Below, one piece after another: positions 22,850-35,000 of a stretch of 64,000 nucleotides of DNA; position 1 is the first letter of the stretch; every line of letters begins with the position of its first letter. The notes beneath the pieces are model-generated. The model did no database searches. It was not told where the DNA came from and was given only the letters and a program-made list of their open reading frames with translations. The translations under genes were made by a program, and so were the position numbers. The stretch lies in assembly GCA_037447655.1 (NCBI GenBank), contig JBBHKE010000714.1, positions 124,001-188,000 of the forward strand, in the 5' to 3' direction. This stretch comes from Zygnema cylindricum. Its lineage: Eukaryota; Streptophyta; Zygnematophyceae; Zygnematales; Zygnemataceae.

Positions 22850-24616
22850 ATGGTATTTCCTCTTAGTGATGCAAAAGAACATTATGCAGAAGTTTATAAT
22901 GAAAACCCTAATTCAGCGAAAGGTTTGACTCATGAAATTCTTGTGGGTGCTGTCGGATACTCAGCTTCACAGGTGAGCAGATGTTGACACATCTTCCTCA
23001 AAAGGTTTTTTTATACCTTCTTTAAAAGGAGTTCATGGACGTAAAGCATCTTGCTGTTGGAGATTATCCTCGTTAGTGGTCTTTAGAAGGACAAGTGGAG
23101 GAAAAACGGGATTCCTTCCACTCTAGTTAAAGAACATAGAGCTAGCTGTTACACTTGTACGCATGGTTGGCATTAACTTTTGGCATTCTTTTTGTTAGAT
23201 ATGCAGTACGTTTGTCTAGAAACACCAGTTTAAAATCTTAAAAATTCAAGTTGTATTTGTAGGAGATATGCATGTGTATGTGTATATATATGTGCGTCTT
23301 ATATGCTGCAAGCTTGCACATATGTATAATTGTATATTTTTATGTGTCTATGTGAATTTGAATTTGTGTGGATGCACGACTCAACATCAAACTCTTTAAA
23401 TTGCTGAATTCAAACATCTTATTGACACAGTATGAGGTAGATCGACAGCATTGGGTTATAGGTTCAAGGATTCTTTGAACCGTCTTAACTATGATATTTA
23501 CCTTCAAGTAACATTGAATTTTAAAGGCATTTGTTGCCGGCGCAATTTTCTGTTATTGTCTTGTTGTCAAGAAGAAATTACAACAATTTGATTGTGTCCC
23601 TTTCCTTAGCTCCAAAGGACAACATTCTGACAACACAGATAGCAAGCTGAAGTGGGAGGGACAGGTGTGACGTTTGTATTTCAGTAAAAAATGCTCAATC
23701 AAAGTTAACCTGGTCTTGTTTCGCTTTATGCAGGCTTTTCGGAAGTATCAACCAGGAGAGGGTATAGATGCCGAGGAGCTTCTATCTTCATTAATAGAAG
23801 CAGAAGTGGAGCGCCTCTCGATGAAAAAACACATTGACTGGTTGGATAGGTAAATTAAGGCCTCATTCAGTGACTCGATACTCAATTTTGACATCATTCG
23901 TCTGCAAACTCCTCTGCATCTTCAAGTATAAAGATTCGGAAATCAGCAAATGTACATGCTTATCCATAACTTTCTTGCTACGACATATGCTGCAATCGCT
24001 CCCTTGGTTGCAGATTCACTTAAAGGTTATATGGTAGGCACCTTCTCATTCTGTGTCAAATTAGATAGGACACTGGAGAAGTTAGAGACTGGGTTCTTGC
24101 CTATGGTAAATGTGCGTATCCGCCTATAGATTACACAGCAAACTCGCTGTAAAGAACAAGCTAAGCTGGAGCGCAGGCAATAACCTTTGCTATTCTATAA
24201 ACTCATGAAATTGACAGCCTTTTGTTGAGATGTCCAGGGGACGTGCGATACTTGATGCCGGCAAACAAGCAAGATTCCTCTTGAGGACTCTGGATAGCAA
24301 TGAAGACGATGAACAATCCAAAAATGAGCCATCTGCAGAAGAAGGTGATCAGCAAGATGAGCAATTCTCAGCAATTAGAGGATTGCACTTTGATTCGGCA
24401 ACAGATTCTGGTTTAGTTGGTGACCGTGACTCACATTACTCCACTGGTTTTGACCCACAGTACGCATGGGAAGGTGAAGAAAAGCCAAAGTCAAATGTCT
24501 CGGGGCACGAGGAACAATATGCTGCAGATCGTGATGAGAATGAGTATCGTCCAGAAAGTGCTTCACGTCCTGAAGCCAAGTACCCTCCACATTACGATCA
24601 ACAGTATGTTGTATAA
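22850..24616 (+). CDS. DUF3759 / CipC-like small protein with acidic Tyr-rich tail, 3 exons
   Basis: Exons: 22850-22972, 23734-23849, 24238-24616, giving 205 aa with a consistent frame. Residues about 8-85 (YAEVYNENPNS, LTHEILVGAVGYSASQAFRK, ELLSSLIEAEVERL, KHIDWLDR) match, from memory, the pattern of the fungal DUF3759 family that includes the antibiotic-response protein CipC (ELIAGAAAFEAMKAYE, EVDKL, GLDWID). The function of this family is not established. The C-terminal 120 residues are acidic and low in complexity, with repeated EQYAADRDE-, HYSTGFDPQY- and HYDQQY-like motifs, so probably disordered. The ATG follows TTTTAGAC; an upstream UTR intron may end there. No signal peptide or membrane segment is evident. 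Confidence 0.72.
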
Positions 24617-26919
24617 TTCTAGTAATATAGAGTACTAATTGTGAATGGGCGGTTTGGAAGAGTTAAAACAGTGGCTAGTGGATGTCGATGGAGGGAAATA
24701 TGTACCATGCTGTACAAAATGGAATAGACAAGAATAGGATTTGTAATTCGCCTGTAAATATGCGACAGGTTTTGTAGATCGACAAGAAAATAGGTAGTTA
24801 ATCAATCGTACGAAATGTACGGAATAATGTGATTGCAGGCCTTAGTTGAGTTTCATTAGCAAACCATATCAAAGTTTGACCAACTCTCTTGGCTTTTCCA
24901 GACATGTTAGAGACACACCAAAACTTTGAAATTGCATGCTACCGATTCTGATAATGGTGTAATATGTTGTTTCTCTGAGTCATCCGAAAAACTGAGTTTC
25001 CATGCAGAGTTGATGTCACTCGTTCCGTTCACAGTCCTGCAATGGGCTCCAATGGGAATGATTCCTGGAAGGAATGGGAAAGTGGTAAATGACTATGTTG
25101 TGATATGTCGATTGTGATTTGGGGACAGTTTTTGGGAAACTTCCAGACATCATATCTTATGGTTTACAAAGTCATTTATGCTGCAATTTTGGGAATTGTC
25201 AGTTTACTATATTTTGTATCAATGTGGCGAATTTGAAGTATATTGGCTTTCTGAGTCATATTTTGTGTCAGTTCTAAGTTGGTGTTAAGTAGGTACTTTG
25301 ATAGTTTCTATATGTCTACTTCCACTACTACTGCTGGTTCTCCGCCAGCAACGGTGGTTGTAGAACAACAAGAGAGAGTGAGGAAAATTAACCCATTGTC
25401 TTTTTCTCTCCCTTTTCATCTAAACCTTTTATTTTCTTATTTTATTTTTTCCCTCTCTCACCCCCACACCACTTTTTTCTGACTATCTCTCATGTTTTTT
25501 GGTATTCCTCTCTTTTTATCTTCCCCCCCTTTCCCTCCCATTTTTCCTTGTGTTGCCCCCCTCCTTTATCACCCTCTTTTGTTTTTTCTCTTTCCCTCCC
25601 CTTCCCCTTCCCCCTCTCTTTGTTTTTCCCCTTTTTTCCACCTTTTTATTTTCCTCCTCTTAACTCTCTCCCTCCTCTATTTCTTCATCTTGCTCCTTCT
25701 TCCCGTTTTTTATCTCTTTTTCTCTCCCCCTCTATTTCTTTTCCCTTCCCTTTTGTTTCTCCCTTTTTATATATTTTATAACATTCTCTTAAAAAACCTC
25801 GTCTTAATTTGATGAATTATCACAACATTGTGAACAAGATGGCCATAAATCCATTAGTGTTGTGATTACATCAATGTTTTTATTATTTGAAATTGAAGTT
25901 TTTTTTGTTTCTTTTTCATTTTTTACTTAATAGAGGAGCATTTTAAGTATTACTGTATGTTAAATGTGCATTATTACTACATCAGTGGAATCTAGTTTGA
26001 TGGTTTTATGGGCCCTTATTTTTTGTTTATATTTAGTGTGTTTCTGGGTCATTTGTGTTATAATGTGTTTATTATTTATTGCTAGTGGAATCATTCAATG
26101 TGTTGTTTTACTTCTTTATTGTGCACGCTGTATTGTATTACCTTGCCTTAATTGCAAACTTTTGACCTCGTTGTGAAAAAAAAAGTCATCTATCCACAAT
26201 TGTGTTTTTGTTGTTACTTTCATTGACAACTTTGAGTAGGTAAGGAGGTTGGTTTAACATCACAATTGGATGGTTTAAGCTAATTTTATGGTGTTTCGTG
26301 TGCATTTTGTTTTTTCGTGTTACAGGTATCTGTAATTTGCTCATGTTGAATTTGCATGTATTTAATTGTGTTCCAATTGTAGTTAATCTTGTTCCAATTG
26401 TGTCTAAAAACCTAGTGTCGAGGTGACCGCACAATGCTTTGTGTTAACAATCACATTTTTACATTATATTTTGTTCGTAATTTGCTTAATTGTTTCAAAA
26501 CCTGTGCCGTCGCATTTTGTGGACGTGCTTTTATGCGGGTGTTGCCTACACTACACCTAATTGAATTTTATTTTTCGTCGAAAGGCTTTGACTCCCGTGC
26601 AATTATTATCTTGTTTTTTTTGTCAAATTACGTTGAATATTAAAAAAATTAATACAAATCTGCAGGGTAGAATGTCGAATATGATGTGCGCCTAATGCCT
26701 CCCACTTCAAAACACAACTTACATTTTTTCTCGTGTCCTCATTCCATATTTAAGTTGGCTCGTCGGGATTGAGGCGCATCTTAGAGGGATGAGGACGTAT
26801 GCTAGTGCTTTCAATTTTTCATTTATGTTTTCTTTTGTTATAGTTGCTTACCCCTTTAGGCTTTTATTGTTGTTTACCCTTTGTTGTGCTTTTAGTCCTT
26901 ATAGAGGTTGGTCATTTAC
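24617..26919. other. Gene-poor A/T- and pyrimidine-rich spacer
   Basis: After the DUF3759 stop there is an ordinary 3' flank. A strongly T/C-rich strand follows at 25400-25800 and AT-rich sequence at 25800-26800. Open frames here are low-complexity Phe/Leu/Pro translations of pyrimidine runs and I do not regard them as genes. Confidence 0.55.
25400..25795 (+). repeat. Roughly 400-bp polypyrimidine tract
   Basis: Nearly continuous T and C on the + strand, with CCCCTTCC and TTTTCTCTCC blocks. Such homopurine/homopyrimidine DNA can form a triplex. Confidence 0.85.
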
Positions 26920-27342
26920 AAGTGTTGTGTATCAACAAAAAAATTATCGCGATGAAACTGATACCGATAGCTATCGGTTAGCGAACGGTTAAGGGTCCCG
27001 ATATGTCGTTACGACACAACAAATTATTTATCGGCGACAAGTGTAAAAAAATATAGTACGTTACATAATAGAGGTTTATATGATAATGTATTATATTTTT
27101 CACCCTATATAGCGTGGTATGCCACGTATGACAATCTGTTCCTTAATTTGTATAACGACAAAACGGAAAAACAGTATAATAAGATGAACCGTACAATTAT
27201 CGTCGATAGTTTTCGGTACCGATGTTATCGAATATCGATTTTTCATTGCAATAAATCGGTGTAGATATATCGTGTCAATATATTGATTATGGGCAAACCA
27301 AAAAAAACACATATTGATTACCGAAAAAACCATGCCGATACT
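26920..27342. mobile_element. hAT-like MITE, exact 8-bp target duplication
   Basis: 423 bp flanked on both sides by TCATTTAC (26912-26919 and 27343-27350). It starts AAGTGTTGTGTATCAAC and ends GCCGATACTA, which is decayed. The interior is built from TATCGGTTA/CGATAT-type words and aligns along its length with the element at 56215. It has no transposase-like frame. Confidence 0.85.
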
Positions 27343-27418
27343 ATCATTTACCTTTGAGTGTCACTTACAATGTTTAGTTACAAACTTATAATCAGGTTTT
27401 GTACTTTTGATGGTCTTA

Positions 27419-28370
27419 GGGTGTGTGCCCATGTAACCGAAACTTCAAAATGTTACTTTGGATTTTAGCGCAGATTTTACGTTGTACTTTTAAAAGTGTT
27501 CCTTTGTCAATCGTTACTTAGACCTTTGGTACTTGAAATATGTTACAGTTGTAAACGTCTACAAAATGTGCGACATAGTACGAAACGAAATGTAGACGAC
27601 TACGAAATTCCTAAAATTGTTGACGCCTACAAAAATGGCGATGGTTGTGGACGTCGAGGTTTTTGTAAAATTGTAAATGTTTAGGGTTTTGTGACATAGC
27701 GAAGTCATGCTACCTTGTGACGTCATCAGTACGTAAACTTCCGCCATGGCTTCCCGATTTATTTTTCTTATCTTTTGTCATTTGATATGACATCAAACTA
27801 AGACCAAAAACAGTAAAGAAAAAAAAAAAAAATATATTTTTCATTTGATACTATTATTGTTGCATTTCATTTAGAGAAGAGAGAAAGGGGAGCGGTCGAG
27901 TGAGAAAGAGCGGGAGAGTCGAGGACGACGTAAACTTTTGCAAAGGACCCATAATGAAAGTGGAGGTCCGAGACCCCAAGAATTTGTTTACGTACATGCT
28001 TAGTCATTTTCGGACGTACATACGCGTGACGAGCAGTGAAAAAAATAGCCCGTACTCCCCCTCGTGCAAACATTTTCGAAGACGTTTCACGCGTGCAATC
28101 GGTTTTCTATTCGTAAATAGGGTATTATTTTTAATTAAAATCAGGTCACGATTTGATTCCAGTACAAGTGTGAAGCTGAGCTGGCGTGACGTGGAACTGG
28201 GTCGAAATGATAATAACGCCAAATTGACGTACTTTACAAGTTCCAAGATGACGCAAAATGTACTTTGGTTTTTGCCCATATTTCGTACGGTGTAAGATTT
28301 TCTCGTTGCAAATCCCATTTTCTGTGAAAACGACGGAAAAACCCTTACTTGAACACATGGGCACACATCC
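27419..28370. mobile_element. PIF/Harbinger-like nonautonomous element with TTA duplication
   Basis: Left end GGGTGTGTGCCCATGT and right end ACATGGGCACACATCC are inverted repeats with 15 of 16 bases matching. TTA flanks both sides (27416-27418 and 28371-28373). G-rich TIR ends and a TWA target are typical of PIF/Harbinger. Internal open frames of up to about 160 codons resemble no transposase that I recognise. Confidence 0.75.
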
Positions 28371-28848
28371 TTACCAACGCGTTTTTGGCAATAAAATGTG
28401 TTGTGCGTATATAAAATTTGTGACATTCGTCGCGTTGTAGAATCTACGGCTGCGTTTGAAGTTCGAAAAGTATCAAATGACAATGTGGCACTCGATTTTT
28501 TGCGAAGGCGTACAATTTCGGTACAAAGCCGTTTACTGCTTCAGGAGATTTTACAGAGTGCTGGCAAGTGTGCCAAACTTATCACCAAAAAAAGCTGTGT
28601 TCACCAAGCGCCTAGGGTTGGAACAACGCAGCGACGCCAGTACGGTTTCATTCCAAAAGACCAAAACGAATCAGAATGAAACGTTGCTCGATGCTCCCAA
28701 ATGTACGGAAGCTAGCGCATCCGCATCTTTTGGTTTACGTCATGGTCAAATTGTCAGAGATCTTGGTGATTTGTCTGTTTCTTACGTGGTTTTAAAGTTG
28801 ACCTAAAATTTTGGTGCTGTATTTCAGAAATTTGAAATTTCACACTCA
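28371..28848. other. Spacer between two TIR elements
   Basis: A 116-codon frame (28456-28806) overlaps this stretch. Its product is not recognised and has no supporting splice or family signal. Nothing else is seen. Confidence 0.4.
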
Positions 28849-29544
28849 GGGTGGACTTCCATTAGGCGTCCCAGTAATTGTACAATTTTTTTTACTGAAG
28901 GGCGTGCCTTCCATTAGGTCGCGTCTGTAAACCTGCGTGGCTCATTCTGGTTGGTAACACGTAGTTTAATATTCGATGCTTAAAATCTGGAAAGAATCTT
29001 CGAATGCAATGTCAGAACGCAATATCTGTACGAGCGGAGGTAATATCTGTACCAGCGGAGATAATATCTGTACCAGCGGAGGTAATTAATGACTCGTACA
29101 GAGGGCATTAAATGTACTACCCAAAATTTAAAAACGCAACGACAAAAAGGCGGCGGCAAACTTTGATGGTGGGAGCGTGACGGAATAATTTCGGCGGATT
29201 CGCAGCCACCCTGGCGAAAGGCACATGGCCCTTGCGACGTGTACGCACATACACGCGCGCTCATCGTGGATTCTTTTTACCTTTTCCACGCGGCCTATTT
29301 TTACACGTTCTGTATTCGAGAATTGTCCTCACTGTGCACGGTCTTAGAAAACTGTAGGTTAGTGACGTGGCGTCACGGATATAAAGTGTAATTAATATCC
29401 GACGGTCCTAATTTACGCCTACAACCTTGGACAATTTTCTGTAATGTTGTTTTCGTTGAAAAAAATATATTTCTGTACGAACCTGTACGAAACGGTACGG
29501 CCTTCAGTAAAAAACCCCACTTTTTCGCTAATGGAAGTCCACCC
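28849..29544. mobile_element. TIR element with TCA duplication, PIF/Harbinger-like
   Basis: Left end GGGTGGACTTCCATTAG is perfectly inverted at the right end (CTAATGGAAGTCCACCC). TCA flanks both sides (28846-28848 and 29545-29547). A second inverted block, TTTTTTACTGAAGG, follows inside each end. The element is 696 bp with no recognisable transposase. Confidence 0.82.
29021..29083 (+). repeat. 21-bp unit, three tandem copies
   Basis: AATATCTGTACCAGCGGAGGT occurs three times in tandem with one or two changes, inside the TIR element at 28849-29544. Confidence 0.9.
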
Positions 29545-31603
29545 TCAACCTTTCATGTCCAAAAGTACAAGTTCAAAAGTAAATGCTACGGTATGCATTT
29601 TTACTTTTTTAGCACGATGCGCGCTTGTACAGCGAAGGATCTGTACTTCTGAAGTGGTTTGCCTGACATTTGAAACGACGTGTTTGCAGTCTTTTTCATG
29701 CTCGCGGTAAATTCTTCGATCCAAGTGTAGATAGTGAATCTTTAGCCGTTGCTATTTCCATGCTCCAAGAAAATCACTCAGATATTAGTGAAACTCGGTG
29801 CCAGAGTTGGACACTTGGAGCTGCCAGACTATCTTTTCTGCTCATTTTTTTAAAAGAACGGCGGCGAGCATTAAGGCGTTACGTGACTCACGGCTTACAG
29901 CGCGTCTCGCTGTGCGCAAAATTGTGGTTTTTTGTCGTTTCTATCGTGTATTTATTATTTAATGAATAAACCGCAGAATTTCTGTTCGTAAAAGGTTTTA
30001 GAACGAAAAGTGCCTTCGCCGTGCCACCTTTCAGTTAGCATGATTACTTTTTTTGTATTTTAGTGATTCCTATCACGGTTCGTACAAAAGGACGTTTTCC
30101 TGCCCAGCCACTTGCCGACAGCTCAACATTCCAATGAAGCTGGAGAGCCGATTGAACTCAAATAATGGAGCCGATGGCCAATCGCAGTAGTATTTCACAC
30201 GAGCTGGAGCTATTGTAAACTTTATATCCTGCACACAAGTTAATACGACAAAATTGAATATCAACCATAAGACTAAACTACAACGTGTATCGCTATTAGT
30301 GTTGACACTGATAGCGTTATACTGTACTGTACCGGAGAGTCTGTTCATTTTCTTTGCATATTGCGCAGTCTTGGCTGAGCTTCACAACATTTGCCGTAAA
30401 AAGTAATTAGGGTTTGCAATTAAAAAAAGCGAAGAAAATACGTTAACGTGAATTTGAAACACGCGTTGACACGTCATCAGTTCCACGGTTGGGGCATTGA
30501 AAAAAGAATGAAATGGAACCATGGCGTTTTCGCCATGGTTATGGACTTATGGTTGATCGTTTCCGTGTTTCCTTCCCGCGCTTCTTCCCTTTCCACCGAA
30601 GGCGTTGGACGAAACCCTAAAAACTAAGCAGTTCTATGCGAGCCTGTTGCACGAAACAGTAAAAATGTAACTTTGACTATTCAGTCGCCGTTGCGATAAA
30701 CGTAACTGTCACTATGTCGAGGTACATATGTTCACAAAAGTTAATTGAGTTTTTCGATGGACAAAGTGCTTGTACGAACAATTTCTGCTACACGACAAAC
30801 ATTTCCCATTGGTTGTTTCCCACTTGGAGAGGGTCCTTCCACGCGGCTGCATCTAATAAAAACTTAAGTCTTCTAGTATGACCTCCAGCTACCACAGGAT
30901 CCACGTGAAACCTTGGATTCGTCAAACGTGAGATGCTGTTTGCTAGCGGCGCAAACGACAAGCTCTCCACTTCGATCGTTCACGGAAACTCCCCTTAACT
31001 ATTTGCATGTACTTTCAAAGTATCCTGAGTACAGAGGCCCTGCGCTTGACTATTGACGGGATGGCACGGTGACACGATGGACCCAGTCCCTCGTGGCCTC
31101 GTTTAGGACTTCCTTCCGTGCTGCCCATCACGCTGCGCCGTTTGGCGCCGGGAGACTCACAAAAACCGTTCAAACCCTTCGCCTCTGCTGCTTCCCTCAG
31201 TATTGAACTGTCGATGCTCCTGAGTCCTGAGAGGCGAAACTCTTCCAAGCGCTTCTCGAGTTCTTTCGCACAAGCGAGTCTGGTGCCATCATTACGATTA
31301 TCGATTATCGACTGTACTGTAGCGTTCGGCTTAGTCACAAGCAGCTCATCCTCAGGCGGATTCTGGAAGCAAATTCGACCGTGGTTGACGAGACGGTTCC
31401 GCCATCCGAATGTTGCGAACTTGCTACCCTAGTCAGGGCACATAATTTTAGCATGCTGGTAAAACGACAAAAATTAACGAAGGGTGGTCTATTGAAAGGT
31501 GCGATCTTGGAAGCTGCCAATAATAAAGATTGAACTGCGTCCAATGGTCGACGGATTGGACTCTTTTTCTTCTTCTTTGCAGGCATGACCTATTCTCCAG
31601 GGG
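29545..31603. other. Spacer upstream of the AP2 gene
   Basis: About 2 kb with scattered short frames. One + frame (about 29690-29969) reads plausibly at first (DSESLAVAISMLQENHSD) but has no recognised homology. Near 30280-30325 a short palindrome-like block (CGCTATTAGTGT, then ACACTGATAGCG) resembles foldback MITE termini. A strong pyrimidine tract and acceptor (31561-31582) just upstream of the AP2 start suggest an upstream noncoding exon. Confidence 0.45.
31015..31586 (-). CDS. Possible hypothetical minus-strand gene, unresolved
   Basis: A frame from ATG at 31586 (MPAKKKKKSPIRRPLDAV) could splice across a 50-base intron (31478-31429, GTTAAT to CTGACTAG). It would continue in phase 0 into a frame containing LVNHGRICFQNPPEDELLV and DNRNDGTRLACAKELEKRLE. 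The second exon looks protein-like. The first is suspect because its poly-Lys is the complement of a + strand polypyrimidine tract before an AP2-gene acceptor. The product is not recognised and could be entirely spurious. Confidence 0.22.
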
Positions 31604-32010
31604 ATGGCCGTCACTGGAGAAGCGTGCGCCTCAACTCCATCGAATCACGCAGCAGTATATTCTTTGTCGCTGACGTCAGCGTTGACGTCACAAGACACGT
31701 CTGGAGTGACATTTGTAGCGAGCTCCGTACCATGCAATACAGGATCCGCCCCAGTGTTGCCTCCTTCTTTTTCACAGCCATCGCCTTCTGAAGCTCGCAC
31801 AGATGCCCTGGAGACTGCGGGGGAGAACAGAGCAATTCAACCAATCGGTGGACATTCGACCTTTTGTCGACTTTGCGTAGGGACGTCACATCTCAGGAAG
31901 TGGCAGGCTCGGATCAAAATCTCTGATCGTGACATCCACCTTGGCGATTATGAAAATGGTGAGCTCACATTGTAAGTCACGTGGCTATCTCTCTATCTCC
32001 CTCTCCCTCT

Positions 32011-32063
<53 letters not shown>

Positions 32064-35000
32064 CCTCTCCCTCACTCTCTTTCTCCCCTCTCTGTCTCTT
32101 GTCACGTAACAGATTCTCATAGTGTGTGTTTCGACCTGCTGTCGCAGAAGAAGAGGCTGCCCAAGCTTATGACCAGGCACTCATAAAGTTCCATGGTCCC
32201 AAATCTGCCACAAACTTCCCTACCGCGGAGTTTAGTGGAATGGTTACTGCAGAAGGTGAAGCAAAACGCGTGACACTCAAACAGGAGGTAGACGATACAA
32301 AGGAGTTAGGGAATGGAACCGAAGCATTTGTAGGAACAGTGGGAGGTGCAGGGGAGCAAGCAAAAGTGGCACCTTTTACGCAATTACTTACCACCAGTGA
32401 GAATTTATCAGATCCAGGTAGACTTAGCCAATTTTTTTACCGTGGGAACATAGTCAAGTGCAGCCTGTTGACCGAAGATTTTAGGGAAGAGCCTGAGATA
32501 GCTAGTGGATCCAATTCGATACAACATTCCGGTTGCTGCAGTCGGTCACAAGAAATGCCGATAAACCAGTCCATGTCTCCAATGGCTCCTTCGCTTCATA
32601 TGCCTCCCTTTATTTTATCTCCTGCTTACAGAGGATCTCCTACTCCTGCAGCTCAATCCTCTGCCTCTGGCTCGTCTCCTACGGTGCCGATTGCACCTTA
32701 TCCTGTTCGAGCCGCTGTGAATATGGAAATGTTGGGATTTGCTGTTCCAGGAACCAACCATGTACCGACAAATAGACTGGAAGCATCAGCTGCTTCAACT
32801 GCTTCTCTGGAGGGGCAAAGAAAGCCTGAATCTCCAGCTGATCAGAGATCTGTTTTGCTATCGTCTTCCACTGTACTAGACGATAGTAGATCATATCAGC
32901 AGAGAGTTGCGGCATCCCGTTCAGTACCAAACAATGGGGGACGAGGCAAGGGAACTGCAACTCAAAGCAGCCAGTTCGTGGGACAGCTGGCAGGTTCAAG
33001 CTCGGATAACACTTCCCAGTCAAGGAAGGAACATGTGATGGGTGTGACTGGAGGCCAAGGGCAGCTGTGGCCTCAAGGACGAGCCCCGGCCGGTGTAGGA
33101 GTAGTGCAGAATAGGAGTGGGGGGATTGAGGGTGGTAATAACAGACAAGGTGTGTTCCAGCCAGTAGAACTCCTTCCGAGACACGCTCCCCCACCACATC
33201 TCCTGTCAGCTTGGCACATGGCAGGCCGCCCATTGTTTCCCATGCCAGTCTATGGGATGATGCCACCGATGTTTCCATTGTATCCTCCAGGTTGGCGTTC
33301 ACACTTATGTCTGATGTAAAGAAGATGTTCGCATATTTGATGTTCGCCAATGTGTCGGACCCTCTGTTTTTTTTAATTCAAAAGCAGCTGTGCAATAATG
33401 ATGCGTTAACAAGTGATGTACTGAGGGTTTATCACACACAAGCTTTGGGAAAAAGTATGATATGTCACTAAGACCTCTGCTGGATATAGGTGCCTTCCTG
33501 TGGCATGGCAAGGAAACTGAAAGGTTGTTGTGAATTGCAGGGATGGAACATTTTCACCATCAGAAACTTGGCCAAGGTGGTTTTACTGCTTCTATGGAGG
33601 GGCTCCAAAATTTTGAGAGTCCTCGACAGGGCAGGAAACATGTGAAAGGGTCACGGTTTCGAGGCATCACGAGACACCATGGTCGTTGGCAGGCACGCAT
33701 CAAAGAGTCAAGGAGAGACATCCATTTGGGATACTTTGATAGTGGTATTTCCAGTTATCTTTTTCAAGGGAACAAACTGCATTATCGTGTCACTTGTGCC
33801 TCGCACGAAACTGTGCCTGTGACAGTTGTGTAACGATGTATGGCTGAAGTGCGATAAACTGCTTTTTCCATCTGTTGGTCGCGAATTTTGAATAGAAAAT
33901 TTGAATATAACAATGTCAGCAACGGATCAGATTTCCCTGGCTTTTATGACTGCTTTCCATTTGTTTTGTGCTTGTTCTTTTTCGTCAGTGCTTGGTTCTA
34001 TAATGACGGGTCGTCTTGTCGGTCTGTCTCTTCGGTGCAAGTCTTTCATCACACGGAGCATATCAACGGTTGACATTAAATCACTGGTCAATGTCAAGAT
34101 GGCCTTTATTTCGCAATTTTGTTTGTTGTTGTTATTGTCAGCCTATTAGCTCTCTCCTCCGACAGTATTCTTGCCTCCGTTTAACGCTGTCCAATGTCAA
34201 AATGTCTTCTTTTTTGAAATTTTTTCTTTGTGACTGTCAGAGCTCTGTTCTGATAATATTCTTGCCTTGTGAGCGAGGTGTTCAGAGGAAGAGGCAGCCC
34301 GAGCCTATGACCGTGCTGCTCTTCAATATCGAGGGAAGGATGTTGCGATCAATTTCCCCCTCAGCGATTACCCGTCATCACTGTGGAAGGTGCAAGTGAA
34401 GGCCCCCGGGGAAGACGAAGAAGTTGCGAGACGTGGGAGGGACACCGCCAATAAGGTCCTCCCTCAGTCTATGGGCAAGGAGAAGCAAGGTGGTAAAATT
34501 TGGAGAGCAGAGAGAAATGCCGCACTTCGAAAAGGCTTAGCTTTGGCAGTGGAAGGGGACATGGGATTGAAAGGCCGTGAGCCGAGCCATAATGAAGTCG
34601 CAAAAAGTGTAGATTCCAGCATTGTGAATTTAGTTGAAGCAGGAGTAAGTGTTGGTGAAGGGGAAGCACAGAAGGTGGTAGAGGATCAGGTGAATCGGGA
34701 GAAAGAGGATGAGGGCAATGAGGCAAATCCAGTGCTGGGAGAGAGAGGTGAGCTGTGGTTGGGCCAGGTGGGGCAGAATGGGGAGCATGTGAGGTGGATG
34801 CCTGCAGGGAAGAGAAGGAGGTTGTTGGAAGGGAAAATGGATAAACAAAGACAAGAAGATGAGCAGTTGAATCCCGACATAGAGAGAGGTGAGCAGGGAG
34901 CCAAAGAGGAGGAGGAGGACGACTACGAAGATGATGATGAAGATGATGAGTATGACGACTATGACGATCAATATGATGATGAGGTCGCCGAATTGGAAGA

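Noticed and set aside
25492-25812. Phe/Leu/Pro-rich frames that look like membrane proteins
   Set aside because: Pure polypyrimidine sequence gives such peptides in every frame; there is no splice or family support.
27900-28483. Frames of 131 and 159 codons on opposite strands
   Set aside because: They lie within a TIR element and match no transposase motif I know. Overlap on both strands suggests chance in a region of moderate GC.
29670-29969. Frame encoding DSESLAVAISMLQENHSD and a C-terminal hydrophobic end
   Set aside because: Composition is plausible but there is no recognisable family, start context or splice partner.
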